Origin: Xanthobacteraceae bacterium
GTDB taxonomy: Bacteria; Pseudomonadota; Alphaproteobacteria; Rhizobiales; Xanthobacteraceae
NCBI GenBank assembly: GCA_028282095.1
Contig: JANQIP010000169.1
Location: 1-46,721 of the forward strand
Direction of reading: 5' to 3'
Length of the DNA stretch: 46,721 bases
Each line of letters opens with the position of its first letter. Position 1 is the first letter of the stretch. The translations under genes and the position numbers were made by a program. The notes under the pieces are model-generated. The model was not told the origin of the DNA. It worked only from the letters and a program-made list of their open reading frames with translations, and made no database searches. This document shows positions 12,230 to 22,580 of this stretch, piece by piece.

Positions 12230-13211
12230 CGCCGAGACCCGATGGAGTTTCGGCACTTTCGGCGCGATCGCGGAGTTCGTCCGCGATCCGGACGAACCGT
12301 TCGTTCTGTCGGACGCTGAAGCTTCGCTGTCCGTGACAACCGCACGCGGCGGCATCCTTGTCGACCCGATCGCGGCTGCGCGGCTGTTTGCGTCCGAGTC
12401 CGCGGTGGGCGAGACCTGGAGCCATCGTGTCGCGCTGTGCCTTCCTGCGGACCAATGCACGATGAGCCGGCGGCCGGTGCTGACCGAACTCGGACGTGAC
12501 GCGGGGGCGCTGCGCGAATGCGACCGAGACGGCGTGCTGTTCGACCTCGGACTTGACTGTCTTCAGGTCGATGTCTGCGTGAGGTCTTCGGATCGCGATC
12601 TCATCGCGCAGTTGCGCGAGAATGCCGGACGTCCCGTGTTCGAGCCAGGCAATCCGGTGGTGGCCGCCATTTTGACCGCCAATCCGCATCGCGTTTTTGT
12701 CAGCCGAATCGGGCGGGCCGAGGTGTACCAGCCCATCCCGCTGGCCAACGGACGCAGTCCGGTAGGACCGCATACGCATGTGCTGCCGAAGCTGCTTGCC
12801 CACCGCCGCACGCATGCGGCGATCGAGCCCATTCCCGACGGCTGGGTTCCATGCGCGCATTTCTATCCGCCGCATCCCGTGAAAGATGGGATGGCACGGG
12901 CGCGGCCGTTCGATGCCGAGCATCATGCCGCCTTCCAGGATTTGCTCCAAGCCTTCGGCGATCCGCGGCTTGCCGCGCTCAAGCAGCGCGTGTTTGCCGC
13001 CGTCATGGCGGGACAAGAACCAAGCGCCTTACCCGCGATCCTCAATCGCTATGAGCGCGCGAGCGTTCGCGTCGCGCTCCGCCAACTGAGGATTTCCGGC
13101 CAAAACCCGCCTGCGATCGAGTCATGGATTGCCGTTCATGACGGCCCCGCGCAATCACTCAGCGACGACGACACGCAAGTCGAAGACCTGCGTTGATCTC
13201 TTCGAACTGGT

Positions 13212-14822
13212 TCACTTCCATGTCACGCCGTGACGGTTCAGCACGGCGCGGACGGCGTCCAAAAGTTCGCTTTCGGGAACTTGGCGCTGTGCTTCCGCCT
13301 GGCGCTGCAGATGGGCCTCGCGGCCTTTTTCCAGCTTGGCGAGTTCAGCGCCGACGATGAGGTCCTTGATCTGAACCACTCCGCTTTGCCTCTCGTCGCT
13401 GCCCTGGATGACGACGCAAGGCGCGTTTCGCCGGTCGGCATATTTCAGTTGGTTTGCAAAGTTTCGTGGATTGCCGAGATAGAGCTCGGCGCGGATTCTC
13501 GGGCCATCTGGTTTTTCCGGGTCGAGCGGCGCGTCGCGCAGTTGTTGGACCATGCGCTGGTAGTCGGCGATGCGGTCGCGATCGAATACGGTGACGACGA
13601 CGGGGCCGGGCGCCGGCTTTTCTTCGGTCTTGCCGAGATGCTTCAAGGCGGCGAGCAAGCGCGAGACGCCGATCGAAAATCCGGTCGCGGGCACCTGTTC
13701 GCCGCGAAAGCGCGCGACGAGACCATCATAGCGCCCGCCGCCGCCGACCGAGCCGAACTGCACCGGCCTGCCGTCCTCGTCTTCGATCGGAAAGGTCAGC
13801 TCCACCTCGAACACCGGGCCGGTGTAGTACTCCAGGCCGCGGACGATGGAAGGATCGATAACGATGCGGCCGTCATTGTAATGGGAGGCGGCAGTTAACA
13901 CGCCAATCTCGTAAAGGGTTTCGATTCCTTCTTGGGCCAGTTTTGAGTGCCCGAACATTCGTCGCATGTTGTCCATGAACGCAGAATGGGAATAGACAAT
14001 CGGCTTTGACGCGCCCGGCAATTTGCGCCTCACCGAATCCCGCGAGAAGTCCGTATCCGGAAGTTCGGGCCAAACGGTAGGCTGAAGAAGCAGCGTGACG
14101 GCGTCTATTTCCCTTCCTTGCAAACCTGCGCCCTTGGTGAAGTCTCCGCTCTCGTCCTTGCGGCCTTCGCCGAGCAGGAGCCGAACGCCCTCGATACCCA
14201 GCCGATCATACTTGTCGATCGCGCGCAGCACCGTGAGCCGCTGTCCCGTGTTCTCAACGCCGCCGAGGCCGATGGACTCCAAGAGGCCGTCCAGCACCTT
14301 CCTGTTGTTCACCTTCACCACATAGCTGCCGCGGGGAATGCCGAGCGCTTCCATGGTGTCGGCGGCCATCATGCACATTTCGGCGTCGGCGGCGGGCGAG
14401 GCGCTGCCCACCGTGTCGGCGTCGAACTGCATAAACTGGCGGAAGCGCCCTGGTCCCGGCTTCTCGTTGCGAAACACCCAGCCATAGCGATAGGAGCGGA
14501 AGGGCAGCGCGAGCGACTGGAAATTCTCTGCGACATAACGCGCCAGCGGCGCGGTGAGATCGTAGCGTAGCGAGAGCCACTGCTCGTCATCGTCCTGAAA
14601 CGAAAATACGCCTTCGTTCGGCCGGTCCTGGTCGGGCAGGAATTTTCCCAGGGCATCGGTGTATTCGAAGGCGGGCGTCTCGATCGGCTCGAAGCCGTAG
14701 CGTTCATAAACTTCGCGGATTTTCTCGATCATCCGCTGCGTTGCAGCCATCTCCGCCGGGCCACGATCGGACAGCCCGCGCGGCAGCCGCGCCTTCAGCT
14801 TTTTCTTTTTCTCACCGCTCAT
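13212..14822 (-). CDS. hisS: Histidyl-tRNA synthetase HisS
   Basis: Class II aminoacyl-tRNA synthetase charging tRNA-His; 536 aa. Motif 2 region [20 protein letters not shown], histidine motifs [15 protein letters not shown] (here [15 protein letters not shown]) and [13 protein letters not shown], motif 3 [12 protein letters not shown], and a C-terminal anticodon-binding domain with [20 protein letters not shown]. The N-terminal tail [16 protein letters not shown] is Lys-rich. It is convergent with the operon to its left (15-base gap) and divergent from the DsbD-type gene. Confidence 0.97.
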   Translation of the reverse strand: MSGEKKKKLKARLPRGLSDRGPAEMAATQRMIEKIREVYERYGFEPIETPAFEYTDALGKFLPDQDRPNEGVFSFQDDDEQWLSLRYDLTAPLARYVAENFQSLALPFRSYRYGWVFRNEKPGPGRFRQFMQFDADTVGSASPAADAEMCMMAADTMEALGIPRGSYVVKVNNRKVLDGLLESIGLGGVENTGQRLTVLRAIDKYDRLGIEGVRLLLGEGRKDESGDFTKGAGLQGREIDAVTLLLQPTVWPELPDTDFSRDSVRRKLPGASKPIVYSHSAFMDNMRRMFGHSKLAQEGIETLYEIGVLTAASHYNDGRIVIDPSIVRGLEYYTGPVFEVELTFPIEDEDGRPVQFGSVGGGGRYDGLVARFRGEQVPATGFSIGVSRLLAALKHLGKTEEKPAPGPVVVTVFDRDRIADYQRMVQQLRDAPLDPEKPDGPRIRAELYLGNPRNFANQLKYADRRNAPCVVIQGSDERQSGVVQIKDLIVGAELAKLEKGREAHLQRQAEAQRQVPESELLDAVRAVLNRHGVTWK

Positions 14823-14962
14823 GTGAAATCTCTGTGTCAGTCTTCATTCCAGGCCTCTTGTCGTCATAACGCCTGAATCACGACGGAGTGAGTTTTATTG
14901 AAGCCTGGCGCATTGCACCACAACTGCTCGGGCGAGGATAGGCAACTTCCGCACGGGAAAAC

Positions 14963-17110
14963 ATGACGCATCGAACTTTTGCGGTGAAGGCGGTCCTCGC
15001 TGCAATGCTCTTACTGTGTGGTGGGGCCGTCGCGCAGCCTCTCAGCGGCGCGGGCGGCAGCGACCGCAAAGTGCAAGTCGAGCTTCTTTCGAATGTCGAG
15101 GCCGTCGTTCCGGGCCGGCCGTTCGAAGTGGGGCTGCGGCAGACGATCACACCGAACTGGCACACCTACTGGAAGAACCCGGGCGATTCCGGTGAGCCGA
15201 CCCGGATCGCTTGGCGCCTGCCGGGCGGTTTCACGGTCTCCGACATCGCATGGCCGATCCCCGACGCGATGCCCCTCGGTCCGCTGACGAACTACGGATA
15301 TTCGGATCAGGTTCTTCTGCCGGTGACCGTCACTCCGCCGGCCGATTTGAGTGCGGCGGACGTGACGCTGACCGCGAAAGCGACATGGCTCGTCTGCGAG
15401 AAGATCTGCATTCCCGAGGAAGCAACGCTCTCCTTGACGCTGCCGGTGGCCGCTGCCGGGCAAGAGGTCGAGCCGAGCCGGCACGCTGCGGCCTTCGATG
15501 CTGCACGCCGCGCGCAGCCTCAGCCGATTGGCTGGCCGGTTTCGGTGACGGCCGCCGAGGATCTGGTGCTGCGGGTAGCGAGCGCCGAGCTCGATCCGTC
15601 GCGGATCGCGAATGTCCACTTCTTTCCCGACACGTGGGGCGTTGTCGATCATGCGGCCGAGCAACGGGCGGTGTGGAACGATGAAGGCCTGGCGCTTCAT
15701 CTCAAACGCGGCGAAGACGCCCAAGGGGACAAAGCACGTGATCTTTCCGGCGTGCTTGTCATCACGGAACGCATTGACGGCGAGGACGTCCGCAACGGCT
15801 TCTCGATCGCCACCAATCCCAAGAGCCCACCGACCGCGCCATCGACAGATGCTGTGGGCGAGCAAGGCGAGCAAGGTGAGCAGGGTTTCGGCTTGTGGCA
15901 GGCGATCCTGTTCGCTGTTCTCGGCGGTTTGATCTTGAATGCGATGCCTTGCGTTCTGCCGATCCTCTCGCTCAAGGTGATGGCGCTTGCACGCCACGGG
16001 GGCAGGGCGGCGGTTCCCAGCGGCCTCGCGTATCTTATGGGCGTGCTCGTCAGCTTCGCTGCGCTCGCGGCCGTGTTGATCGCGCTGAAGGCCGCCGGCG
16101 AAAGCCTCGGCTGGGGCTTCCAGTTCCAGTCGCCGGTCTTTGTGCTGGCGATGGCGGCTCTGTTCTTCGCGCTCGGCCTTTCGATGTCGGGTGTGTTTCA
16201 TATCGGCGGCAGTGTCGTCGGATTAGGCGACCCGCTCACGCGCCAGCGCGGCCTTTCCGGTTCGTTCTTCACCGGCGTGCTCGCGACCGTCGCGGCAACA
16301 CCCTGCACGGCGCCGTTCATGGGGGCGGCCATTGGCTACGCGCTGACCCGATCCGACCTCGAAATACTGCTTGTGCTGCTGGCTTTGGGCGGCGGTTTCG
16401 CGCTCCCGGTTTTGGTCCTGTCGGTAACGGATGCGGCGAGACGGCTGCTGCCGAAGCCGGGCGCCTGGATGGAGACGCTGAAACAGGTGCTCGCCTTCCC
16501 GCTCTACGCGACGGTCGTCTGGCTGGTGTGGGTCCTGTCGGTGCAGGCCGGAAGCGACGGGGTCCTCGCGGCCGGGATCGTGTTGATCGGCGTCGGTCTC
16601 GCCGCCTGGATCATCGGCCGGCAGACGACGACTCTGCTCGTGCGGTCTGCGCTTGCCGCTGTCGTCGGCATCGTCGTCCTCGCCTCTGTGGCCGGCCTTG
16701 TGCCTGGCATGAGCAGCAGCGAAGCCCGGTCCACGCGCGTCGACATGACGGATGCGGATATGTTCTCGGAAGCGGCGGTTGATCGTCTGCGACGGGAAGG
16801 GCGGCCCGTGTTCGTCAACCTCACCGCCGCCTGGTGCATCTCGTGCAAAGTCAACGAACGCGTCGCGCTTCAAACGGACGGCTTCAGGCAGGCGCTTGCC
16901 AAATATGACATCGCTTATCTCAAGGGCGACTGGACCAATCGCAACGAAGAGATTGGGCGCGTTCTGAAAGCGTTCGGCCGCGCGGGCGTGCCGCTCTATG
17001 TGCTTTTTCCCGCGGACGTGACCGCAGAACCTGTCGTGCTGCCGCAGATCTTAACCGAGGCGATCGTGGTCCGCCACTTCGCCGCGTTGAGCGAGACTGA
17101 CCCCCGCTAG
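14963..17110 (+). CDS. DsbD/ScsB-type transmembrane thiol-disulfide reductase
   Basis: A 715-aa protein moving electrons from cytoplasmic thioredoxin to periplasmic thiol proteins. A signal peptide (residues 1-25) is followed by the periplasmic alpha domain (WHTYWKNPGDSGEPTRI, WLVCEKICIPEEATL with the redox Cys pair). A membrane domain from about residue 311 has the two redox cysteines in NAMPCVLPILSLKVM and AATPCTAPFMGAAIGY. The C-terminal thioredoxin domain has WCISCK (near residue 623). A small GEQGEQGEQG linker precedes the membrane domain. The redoxin after it is a possible client. The start is the ATG at 14963 after CGGGAAAAC. Confidence 0.93.
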   Translation: MTHRTFAVKAVLAAMLLLCGGAVAQPLSGAGGSDRKVQVELLSNVEAVVPGRPFEVGLRQTITPNWHTYWKNPGDSGEPTRIAWRLPGGFTVSDIAWPIPDAMPLGPLTNYGYSDQVLLPVTVTPPADLSAADVTLTAKATWLVCEKICIPEEATLSLTLPVAAAGQEVEPSRHAAAFDAARRAQPQPIGWPVSVTAAEDLVLRVASAELDPSRIANVHFFPDTWGVVDHAAEQRAVWNDEGLALHLKRGEDAQGDKARDLSGVLVITERIDGEDVRNGFSIATNPKSPPTAPSTDAVGEQGEQGEQGFGLWQAILFAVLGGLILNAMPCVLPILSLKVMALARHGGRAAVPSGLAYLMGVLVSFAALAAVLIALKAAGESLGWGFQFQSPVFVLAMAALFFALGLSMSGVFHIGGSVVGLGDPLTRQRGLSGSFFTGVLATVAATPCTAPFMGAAIGYALTRSDLEILLVLLALGGGFALPVLVLSVTDAARRLLPKPGAWMETLKQVLAFPLYATVVWLVWVLSVQAGSDGVLAAGIVLIGVGLAAWIIGRQTTTLLVRSALAAVVGIVVLASVAGLVPGMSSSEARSTRVDMTDADMFSEAAVDRLRREGRPVFVNLTAAWCISCKVNERVALQTDGFRQALAKYDIAYLKGDWTNRNEEIGRVLKAFGRAGVPLYVLFPADVTAEPVVLPQILTEAIVVRHFAALSETDPR

Positions 17111-17111
17111 A

Positions 17112-17208
17112 GCATGATCCCGAAAAGTTGCAGACTTTTCGGAAAAGATCATGCGGCTAAACAAAGAGAAATAGAGCGCGATCGATTCAATCTGAATGGA
17201 TCGCGCTC
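17112..17208. repeat. REP-like palindrome plus accompanying GAGCGCGATC palindrome
   Basis: REP core 17112-17154. It is followed at 17174-17208 by a second inverted repeat with 16-base arms (GAGCGCGATCGATTCA against its complement, one mismatch) and a 3-nt loop. Together they form a roughly 97-bp composite unit between the DsbD-type and redoxin genes. This is the clearest copy of the composite. Confidence 0.95.
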
Positions 17209-17232
17209 CAGACACAACAAGGAGACTGAGAG

Positions 17233-17868
17233 ATGAGGCTCATCGGGACACTGAAAGCGTGCCAGGCGACGCTTGCGGCGGCTGTCATCGCGCTTGCAAT
17301 GTCGTCCGCCACCGCCATTGCGTCGCCACAGGTCGGGACGGCCGCCCCGGATTTTGCCGGCAAGGACACCAAAGGCAACACGGTGAAGCTCAGCGACCTG
17401 CGCGGCAAGACCGTCATCCTCGAATGGACCAATCACGGCTGCCCTTATGTGCAGAAGCACTATCGCACCAAGAACATGCAGACGTTGCAGCAATCGACTG
17501 CGGCCGACGGCATCGTCTGGCTGACGGTGATCTCTTCGTCGCCGGGCACGCAGGGCTATGTTACGCCTGCCGAGGCCGACAAGCTGACCGCCACGCGTGG
17601 CGCCGCACCCTCATCGGTGCTCCTCGATCCCGAAGGCAAGATCGGCCGGCTCTACGGTGCGCAGGTGACGCCACATATGTACATCATCAAGCCGGACGGC
17701 ACGCTTGCCTATAAGGGCGCGATCGATAACAAACCAACGGCGCAGGATGCGGACGTGAAGGGGGCGCTCAACTATGTCAAGAACGCGCTCGACCAGCTCT
17801 CAGCCGGCAAAGCTGTCGATCCTGCAGTCACGCGGGCCTATGGCTGTGCGGTGAAATACTCTTCGTAG
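17233..17868 (+). CDS. Exported thioredoxin-fold redoxin (AhpC/TSA-like)
   Basis: A 211-aa protein with a signal peptide (cleavage likely after ...SATAIA). The thioredoxin-like fold runs VGTAAPDFAGKDTKGNTVKL, LRGKTVILEWTNHGCPYVQK, VTPHMYIIKPDGTLAYKGAI. The active site is CPYV (near residue 70), a single N-terminal Cys without the second Cys of CXXC, as in peroxiredoxin-like relatives. A further Cys sits five residues from the C-terminus (YGCAVKYSS) and could act as resolving partner. AAGGAGACTGAGAG precedes the ATG. It lies downstream of the DsbD-type gene and is probably co-transcribed despite the repeat between them. Confidence 0.88.
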   Translation: MRLIGTLKACQATLAAAVIALAMSSATAIASPQVGTAAPDFAGKDTKGNTVKLSDLRGKTVILEWTNHGCPYVQKHYRTKNMQTLQQSTAADGIVWLTVISSSPGTQGYVTPAEADKLTATRGAAPSSVLLDPEGKIGRLYGAQVTPHMYIIKPDGTLAYKGAIDNKPTAQDADVKGALNYVKNALDQLSAGKAVDPAVTRAYGCAVKYSS

Positions 17869-17869
17869 C

Positions 17870-18291
17870 GCATGATCCCGAAAGGTTGGCAGACTTTTCG
17901 GACAAGATCATGCACTGGCTCACCGCCCCGCGGAGTGTTACCTCTCCCCACTCGCGGGGGAGGTTTTGGGGAGCGCCTGTCGACCTATGAATTCCGTTCA
18001 TTCCCGCGAAAGCGGGAATCCAGTCGTGCCATAACGTGCTGGGTCCCCGCTTTCGCGGGGACGAACGGATCAAAAACCGCTCTCCCGGATCGCGCGCAGC
18101 CAAGCCTGCGCGGGCTGCGCACGCTTGCCTGCGGTGCTCGACTCCCTCCCCCGCTTGCGGGGGAGGGATGGGGAGGGGGCCATTTTGGCGGCAAGAGATC
18201 ATAACTTTCGACCCCACTCTCCCGGATCGCTGAACGATCGCCGCTTTGCTCCCTCCGCCGCGCGGCGGGGAAGGGTTGGGGAGGGGGTACC
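17870..18291. repeat. Repeat-filled convergent intergenic region (REP, 82-bp family, GC hairpins)
   Basis: Between the redoxin gene and hemA, which converge. A REP-like palindrome lies at 17870-17913. A GC hairpin around 17940-17975 has the form CTCCCC...GGGGGAG. A copy of the 82-bp double hairpin lies at 17991-18069 (TTCCCGCGAAAGCGGGAA then CCCCGCTTTCGCGGGG). Further GC hairpins lie near 18140-18180 and 18250-18290, the last abutting the hemA stop codon. These structures may end transcription from both sides. No gene is seen. Confidence 0.85.
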
Positions 18292-19521
18292 TTACTCCGC
18301 GGCGACGGCGTGCGGCTTGCGCGGCAGGCCGAGCCGTTCCCAGACATCGACCAGCGCTTCGCCGAGCGCCGTGATCAGCGCGTCGTCGTGATAGGGCGAA
18401 GGCGTGATGCGCAGCCGCTCGGTCCCTTTGGGGACGGTCGGGTAGTTGATCGGCTGGATGTAGATGCAGTGCTCCTCCAGCAGCAGGTCGGAGGCGGCTT
18501 TGCAGCGCTCCGGATCGCCGACGAGAAGGGGCACGATATGGGTCTCGGTCGGCATGACCGGGAGCCCCGCCGCGGTGAGCATCGCCTTCACGCGCGCGGC
18601 GCGGTCCTGGTGCAGGTTGCGCTCCCATGCCGACGTCTTGAGATGGCGGATCGCGGCGGTTGCCGCCGCGCAGATCGGCGGCGGCAGCGCGGTGGTGAAG
18701 ATAAATCCCGGCGCATAGGAGCGCACCGCGTCGACGAGGTCGACAGTGCCCGTAATGTAGCCGCCGAGACAGCCGAACGCCTTGGCAAGCGTTCCCTCGA
18801 TCACGTCGACGCGGTCCATGGCGCCCTGCAGCTCGGCCTGTCCGCCGCCGCGCGCGCCATACATGCCGACCGCATGGACCTCGTCGAGATAGGTCATCGC
18901 GCCGTAGCGCTCGGCGAGATCGCATACGCGGTTGATCGGCGCGGTGTCGCCGTCCATGGAATAAAGGCTCTCAAAGACAATGAGCTTGCCCCGCTCCTTT
19001 CCAGCCTGCTTGAGGAGCCGTTCGAGATGCGCCAGATCGTTATGCTCGAACACCGCCTTCTCGACCCCGGAATTGCGCACGCCGGTGATCATCGAATTAT
19101 GGTTCCAGGCGTCCGACAGGATCAGGCAGTCGGGAATGAGCTTGGCGATGGTGGCAATGCCGGCGTCGTTCGACACATAGCCCGAGGTGAAGACCAGCGC
19201 CGCCTCCTTGCCGTGCAGATCGGCAAGCTCGACTTCGAGTTCGACCAGCGGATGGTTGGTTCCGGCGATGTTGCGGGTGCCGCCGGCGCCGGCGCCGACG
19301 CGGGTCGCGGTCGCCACCATCGCCCCGATCACATCGGGATGCTGTCCCATGCCGAGATAGTCATTGGAGCACCATACGACGATGCCGCGCGGCCCGTCAG
19401 GCGAATGCCAGATCGCGCGCGGAAACCGGCCGGCGATCCGCTCCAGATCGGCAAACACACGATAGCGCCGTTCGTCGCGCAGCCGCTTCAGCGCGTCGGC
19501 GAAACAAGCCTGGTAGTCCAT
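18292..19521 (-). CDS. hemA: 5-aminolevulinate synthase HemA (C4 pathway)
   Basis: PLP enzyme condensing glycine and succinyl-CoA, the first step of tetrapyrrole synthesis in alphaproteobacteria; 409 aa. Signatures are [66 protein letters not shown] and the PLP lysine in [14 protein letters not shown]. The start at 19521 (MDYQACF) has GGAGGAG 7 nt upstream; a longer frame to 19572 lacks one. A FixK/FNR-type box lies about 106 bases upstream of the start codon. Confidence 0.97.
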   Translation of the reverse strand: MDYQACFADALKRLRDERRYRVFADLERIAGRFPRAIWHSPDGPRGIVVWCSNDYLGMGQHPDVIGAMVATATRVGAGAGGTRNIAGTNHPLVELEVELADLHGKEAALVFTSGYVSNDAGIATIAKLIPDCLILSDAWNHNSMITGVRNSGVEKAVFEHNDLAHLERLLKQAGKERGKLIVFESLYSMDGDTAPINRVCDLAERYGAMTYLDEVHAVGMYGARGGGQAELQGAMDRVDVIEGTLAKAFGCLGGYITGTVDLVDAVRSYAPGFIFTTALPPPICAAATAAIRHLKTSAWERNLHQDRAARVKAMLTAAGLPVMPTETHIVPLLVGDPERCKAASDLLLEEHCIYIQPINYPTVPKGTERLRITPSPYHDDALITALGEALVDVWERLGLPRKPHAVAAE

Positions 19522-19626
19522 GAAGATCTCCTCCGGTCTCATGCGACCGGCGATTTCGAACGGTTTGCCCATTTGAACAGTTATAACTTATTTGTCGAGT
19601 TGATAGCTCGTCGCGGGGGCTTTGCC

Positions 19627-19640
19627 TTGACCGGCGTCAA
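19627..19640 (-). promoter_or_regulatory. FixK/FNR-type binding site upstream of hemA
   Basis: TTGACCGGCGTCAA is a perfect 14-bp palindrome matching the Crp/FNR-family half-sites TTGA-N6-TCAA. It lies in the 388-base region between hemA and the divergent ycjX-like gene. Oxygen control of hemA by FNR/FixK proteins is known in several alphaproteobacteria; its use here is inferred from position and match. Confidence 0.65.
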
Positions 19641-19788
19641 GTGGGACCGGTTGCTTTTGCAGGGCTGGTCATCGCTTTGCGGGTGCCGCGCTTTTCGTGC
19701 GGTATCGTGCGCCGTTCCGTTCCTGCGCTGGTGGCCGGAGCCGGCGCGCAATATCTGCTCGCGTGGCCTATATTGGGCCTTACGCAGT

Positions 19789-19831
19789 GCATGATCCCGA
19801 AGGGCGGCAGACTTTTCGGACAAGATCATGC
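19789..19831. repeat. REP-like palindrome
   Basis: A 43-bp copy with a slightly degenerate centre (GCATGATCCCGAAGGGCGG...GATCATGC), between hemA and the ycjX-like gene. It is followed by a weak GAGCGCG...CGCGCTC palindrome. Confidence 0.9.
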
Positions 19832-19909
19832 GAGAAATCAAAGAAAAGTGGAGCGCGGCTGATCCAATCTGGGCAATCGCGCTCTCGTCTCCGTTGATTC
19901 GTCGTGGTC

Positions 19910-21382
19910 ATGGCGCAAGGCTCATCCGATTTCTTCGAGCGGACGCGGCTTGCTACGCGCGCCCTTGTCGACTTTTGCGGAGGCCTGTTCAAACCTACGG
20001 TTCGGCTGGGCGTGACCGGCTTGTCGCGGGCGGGCAAGACCGTCTTCATCACAGCTCTGTTGAACGGGCTTGCGCGCGGCGGGCGCTTTCCCGTGTTCAC
20101 CGCGCTTGCGCATGGGCGTATCGCGCGCGCGCATCTTGCCCCGCAGCCGGACGATGCGGTTCCCCGCTTCGACTACGAGAACCATGTCCGCGCGCTGGTT
20201 TCTGACCGCATCTGGCCGGACTCGACCCGCCAGATCAGCGAGATCAGGCTGGTGATCGAGTACCAGTCGCGCGGCGGGCGCATTCGTGAGTTAACCGTCG
20301 ATCTCGTTGATTATCCCGGCGAATGGCTGCTCGACCTGCCGCTGCTCGGCACCAGCTATGAGGAATGGGCCCGCGAGAGCATTGCCCTCTCGCGGGATGC
20401 CCCGCGCGCTGCGCTTGCCGCGCCCTGGCACGGTCATCTCGCGGCGCTCGATCCGTTCGGACGTGCCGATGAGCAGGACGCGATCGCGGCAGCGCAGCTC
20501 TATACCGATTATCTGAAGGCCTGTCGGGACGAGCGATACGCCCTTAGCCTGTTACCGCCGGGCCGGTTTCTCATGCCGGGTGACCTTGCAGGCTCGCCGG
20601 CGCTGACCTTCGCCCCGCTCGAATGTCCGGACGATACCGATGCCCCCGACGGCTCGCTCTGGGCGATGATGCGCAGGCGCTATGAATCCTACAAGGATGT
20701 GGTCGCGCGCCCGTTCTTCCGCGAGCATTTCGCACGGCTCGACCGCCAGATCGTCCTCGTCGACGTGCTTGCCGCGCTCAATGCCGGGCCCGCCGCGGTG
20801 CGCGACCTTGAACGCGCGCTCGGGTCGATTCTCAGTTGTTTCGATATCGGCCGCAAAACCCTGCTCGGCACCTTGTTCGCGCCGCGGGTCGACAAGATCC
20901 TGTTCGCCGCGACCAAGGCCGACCATCTGCATCATGAAACCCATGACCGGCTGGAGGCGATCCTCGCCCGCATGGTCGAACGCGCTGCGACCGGCGCCGA
21001 GTTCGCCGGCGCCAAGGCTGATGTTATCGCGCTCGCGGCGGTGCGGGCAACGCGCGAAGCCGAGGTGAAACGCGGCGGCGAGACGCTGCCGGCAATCGTC
21101 GGGGTGCCGGCGGCCGGCGAGAAGGCGGCCGGAAACGTCTTCGATGGCGAACGCGAGATCGCGCTCTTCCCCGGCGATCTCCCGGACGACCCGGCGCAAG
21201 TTTTTTCGGAAGGACCGGACGGCTTCAAGGGAATTACGGGCGTATCGCATGCCGATGCGGCGTTTCGCTTTTTGCGCTTTCGCCCGCCCCGGATCGAATG
21301 TGCCGTCGACGGATTGCCGTCGCTGCCTCATATCCGTCTCGATCGCGCGCTGGAATTCCTGATCGGAGACCGATTGCCATGA
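19910..21382 (+). CDS. ycjX: YcjX-family P-loop protein
   Basis: A 490-aa member of the DUF463/YcjX family of putative nucleotide-binding stress proteins. The P-loop is GVTGLSRAGKTVF (about residues 33-45), and VDLVDYPGEWLLDLPLL is the probable switch/Walker B segment. FLMPGDLAGSPALTF, RFFR-like EHFARLDRQIVLVDVLAALN and FAATKADHLHHETH (guanine-specificity-like TKAD) also fit. ATG at 19910 is preferred over an in-frame GTG two codons earlier. It overlaps the next gene by ATGA. The ycjX-ycjF pairing is conserved in proteobacteria; the molecular function is unclear. Confidence 0.92.
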   Translation: MAQGSSDFFERTRLATRALVDFCGGLFKPTVRLGVTGLSRAGKTVFITALLNGLARGGRFPVFTALAHGRIARAHLAPQPDDAVPRFDYENHVRALVSDRIWPDSTRQISEIRLVIEYQSRGGRIRELTVDLVDYPGEWLLDLPLLGTSYEEWARESIALSRDAPRAALAAPWHGHLAALDPFGRADEQDAIAAAQLYTDYLKACRDERYALSLLPPGRFLMPGDLAGSPALTFAPLECPDDTDAPDGSLWAMMRRRYESYKDVVARPFFREHFARLDRQIVLVDVLAALNAGPAAVRDLERALGSILSCFDIGRKTLLGTLFAPRVDKILFAATKADHLHHETHDRLEAILARMVERAATGAEFAGAKADVIALAAVRATREAEVKRGGETLPAIVGVPAAGEKAAGNVFDGEREIALFPGDLPDDPAQVFSEGPDGFKGITGVSHADAAFRFLRFRPPRIECAVDGLPSLPHIRLDRALEFLIGDRLP

Positions 21383-22452
21383 CCAGAACCGCGGAATTCC
21401 GCCGCCCCGCGACCTTCTCTCCGGATGACCCCAATGTTGTTCTGCATCCGGCGCCGACCGGGACCGGGCCGCGTCCGCCTTTTGCAGATGTCGCGGCTGC
21501 GGCGGAAGAGGAGGAGCTGCCGGAAACGGACGGCAAGCTCCTGCCGGTTCGCCGTCGGCGTGCACCTTGGGGATTGGTCTTCTGGATTTCGGCCGGTGGC
21601 CTCATCGGGCTTGCCATCGGCCTTTCGCTCGTCGATCTCGTCTTCGACCTGTTCGCCCGCGCCGACGCACTCGGCTATCTCGGCCTTGCGCTCGTTGCTC
21701 TTGCCGGCCTTGCCGCATTAGTGATCCTGACGCGCGAAACGCTCGGGCTCGCCCGACTTGCCAGCATCGACCATCTGCGCAATCGCGCCGCCGAAACGCT
21801 GATCGACGACGATCGCAAAGCAGGTCGCGCCATCGTCAACGAGCTGATCACGCTGACCCGTCGCACGCCCGAACTGGCGCGTGCGCGGGCACGACTTCAG
21901 TTGCATCTCGGCGAGATCATCGACGGCCGCGACCTCGTTCACCTCGCCGAACGCGAATTGATGGGCGGGCTCGATGACGAGGCGCGCCGCCTGGTCGGCA
22001 ATGCGGCAACGCGCGTGTCGATCGTCACTGCAGTCAGCCCGCGTGCGGCAATCGACATGGTTTTCGTACTTGTGTCGGCGGTGGGGCTGGTTCGGAGCCT
22101 GTCACTGCTTTATGGCGGGCGCCCCGGCACGCTCGGCATGATCCGGCTGATGCGTCACACCGTCTCGCATCTCGCGGTGACTGGCGGCCTCGCGGTGGGC
22201 GACAGCCTGGTGCAGCAGATGATTGGACATAGTCTGGCGGCAAAGCTCTCGGCGCGGCTGGGGGAGGGCGTGTTGAACGGGCTGCTGACCGCCCGGCTCG
22301 GGCTTGCCGCGATGGAGGTCACCCGCCCGCTGCCGTTTTCGATTCTGCGCCGCCCGACCGTCCAGGATCTCGCCAACGACCTCTTGCGCAAGACCGATCG
22401 CGCCGAGGCAACGCCAGCGGGGTTAGGCGCGCGCGGGGCGGCCGCAAGCTGA
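21379..22452 (+). CDS. ycjF: YcjF-family (DUF697, TIGR01620) membrane protein
   Basis: A 357-aa inner-membrane protein. The N-terminal cytoplasmic region begins RRPATFSPDDPNVVLHP, followed by two membrane helices (about residues 65-120). Next comes the TIGR01620 block (LASIDHLRNRAAETLIDDDR, RARARLQLHLGEIIDGRDL) and a DUF697-type tail with SPRAAIDMVFVLVSAVGLVR. It is translationally coupled to the ycjX-like gene (ATGA). Its function is unknown; the conserved pairing suggests a complex at the membrane. Confidence 0.92.
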   Translation: MTRTAEFRRPATFSPDDPNVVLHPAPTGTGPRPPFADVAAAAEEEELPETDGKLLPVRRRRAPWGLVFWISAGGLIGLAIGLSLVDLVFDLFARADALGYLGLALVALAGLAALVILTRETLGLARLASIDHLRNRAAETLIDDDRKAGRAIVNELITLTRRTPELARARARLQLHLGEIIDGRDLVHLAERELMGGLDDEARRLVGNAATRVSIVTAVSPRAAIDMVFVLVSAVGLVRSLSLLYGGRPGTLGMIRLMRHTVSHLAVTGGLAVGDSLVQQMIGHSLAAKLSARLGEGVLNGLLTARLGLAAMEVTRPLPFSILRRPTVQDLANDLLRKTDRAEATPAGLGARGAAAS

Positions 22453-22532
22453 TCGGATGCCGTTCCGTTCCAGACCCGATTGCTTCAGCCTGAATCAATC
22501 GCGCTCTTCATCTTCATCTTTTTTGGTTGGTC

Positions 22533-22575
22533 GCATGATCTTGTCCGAAAAGTCTGCAACTTTTCGGGATCGTGC
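22533..22575. repeat. REP-like palindrome
   Basis: A 43-bp copy, opposite orientation to most plus-strand copies (ATCTTGTCCG first), followed after 5 bases by an 82-bp double-hairpin repeat. Confidence 0.93.
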
Positions 22576-22580
22576 TCTTG

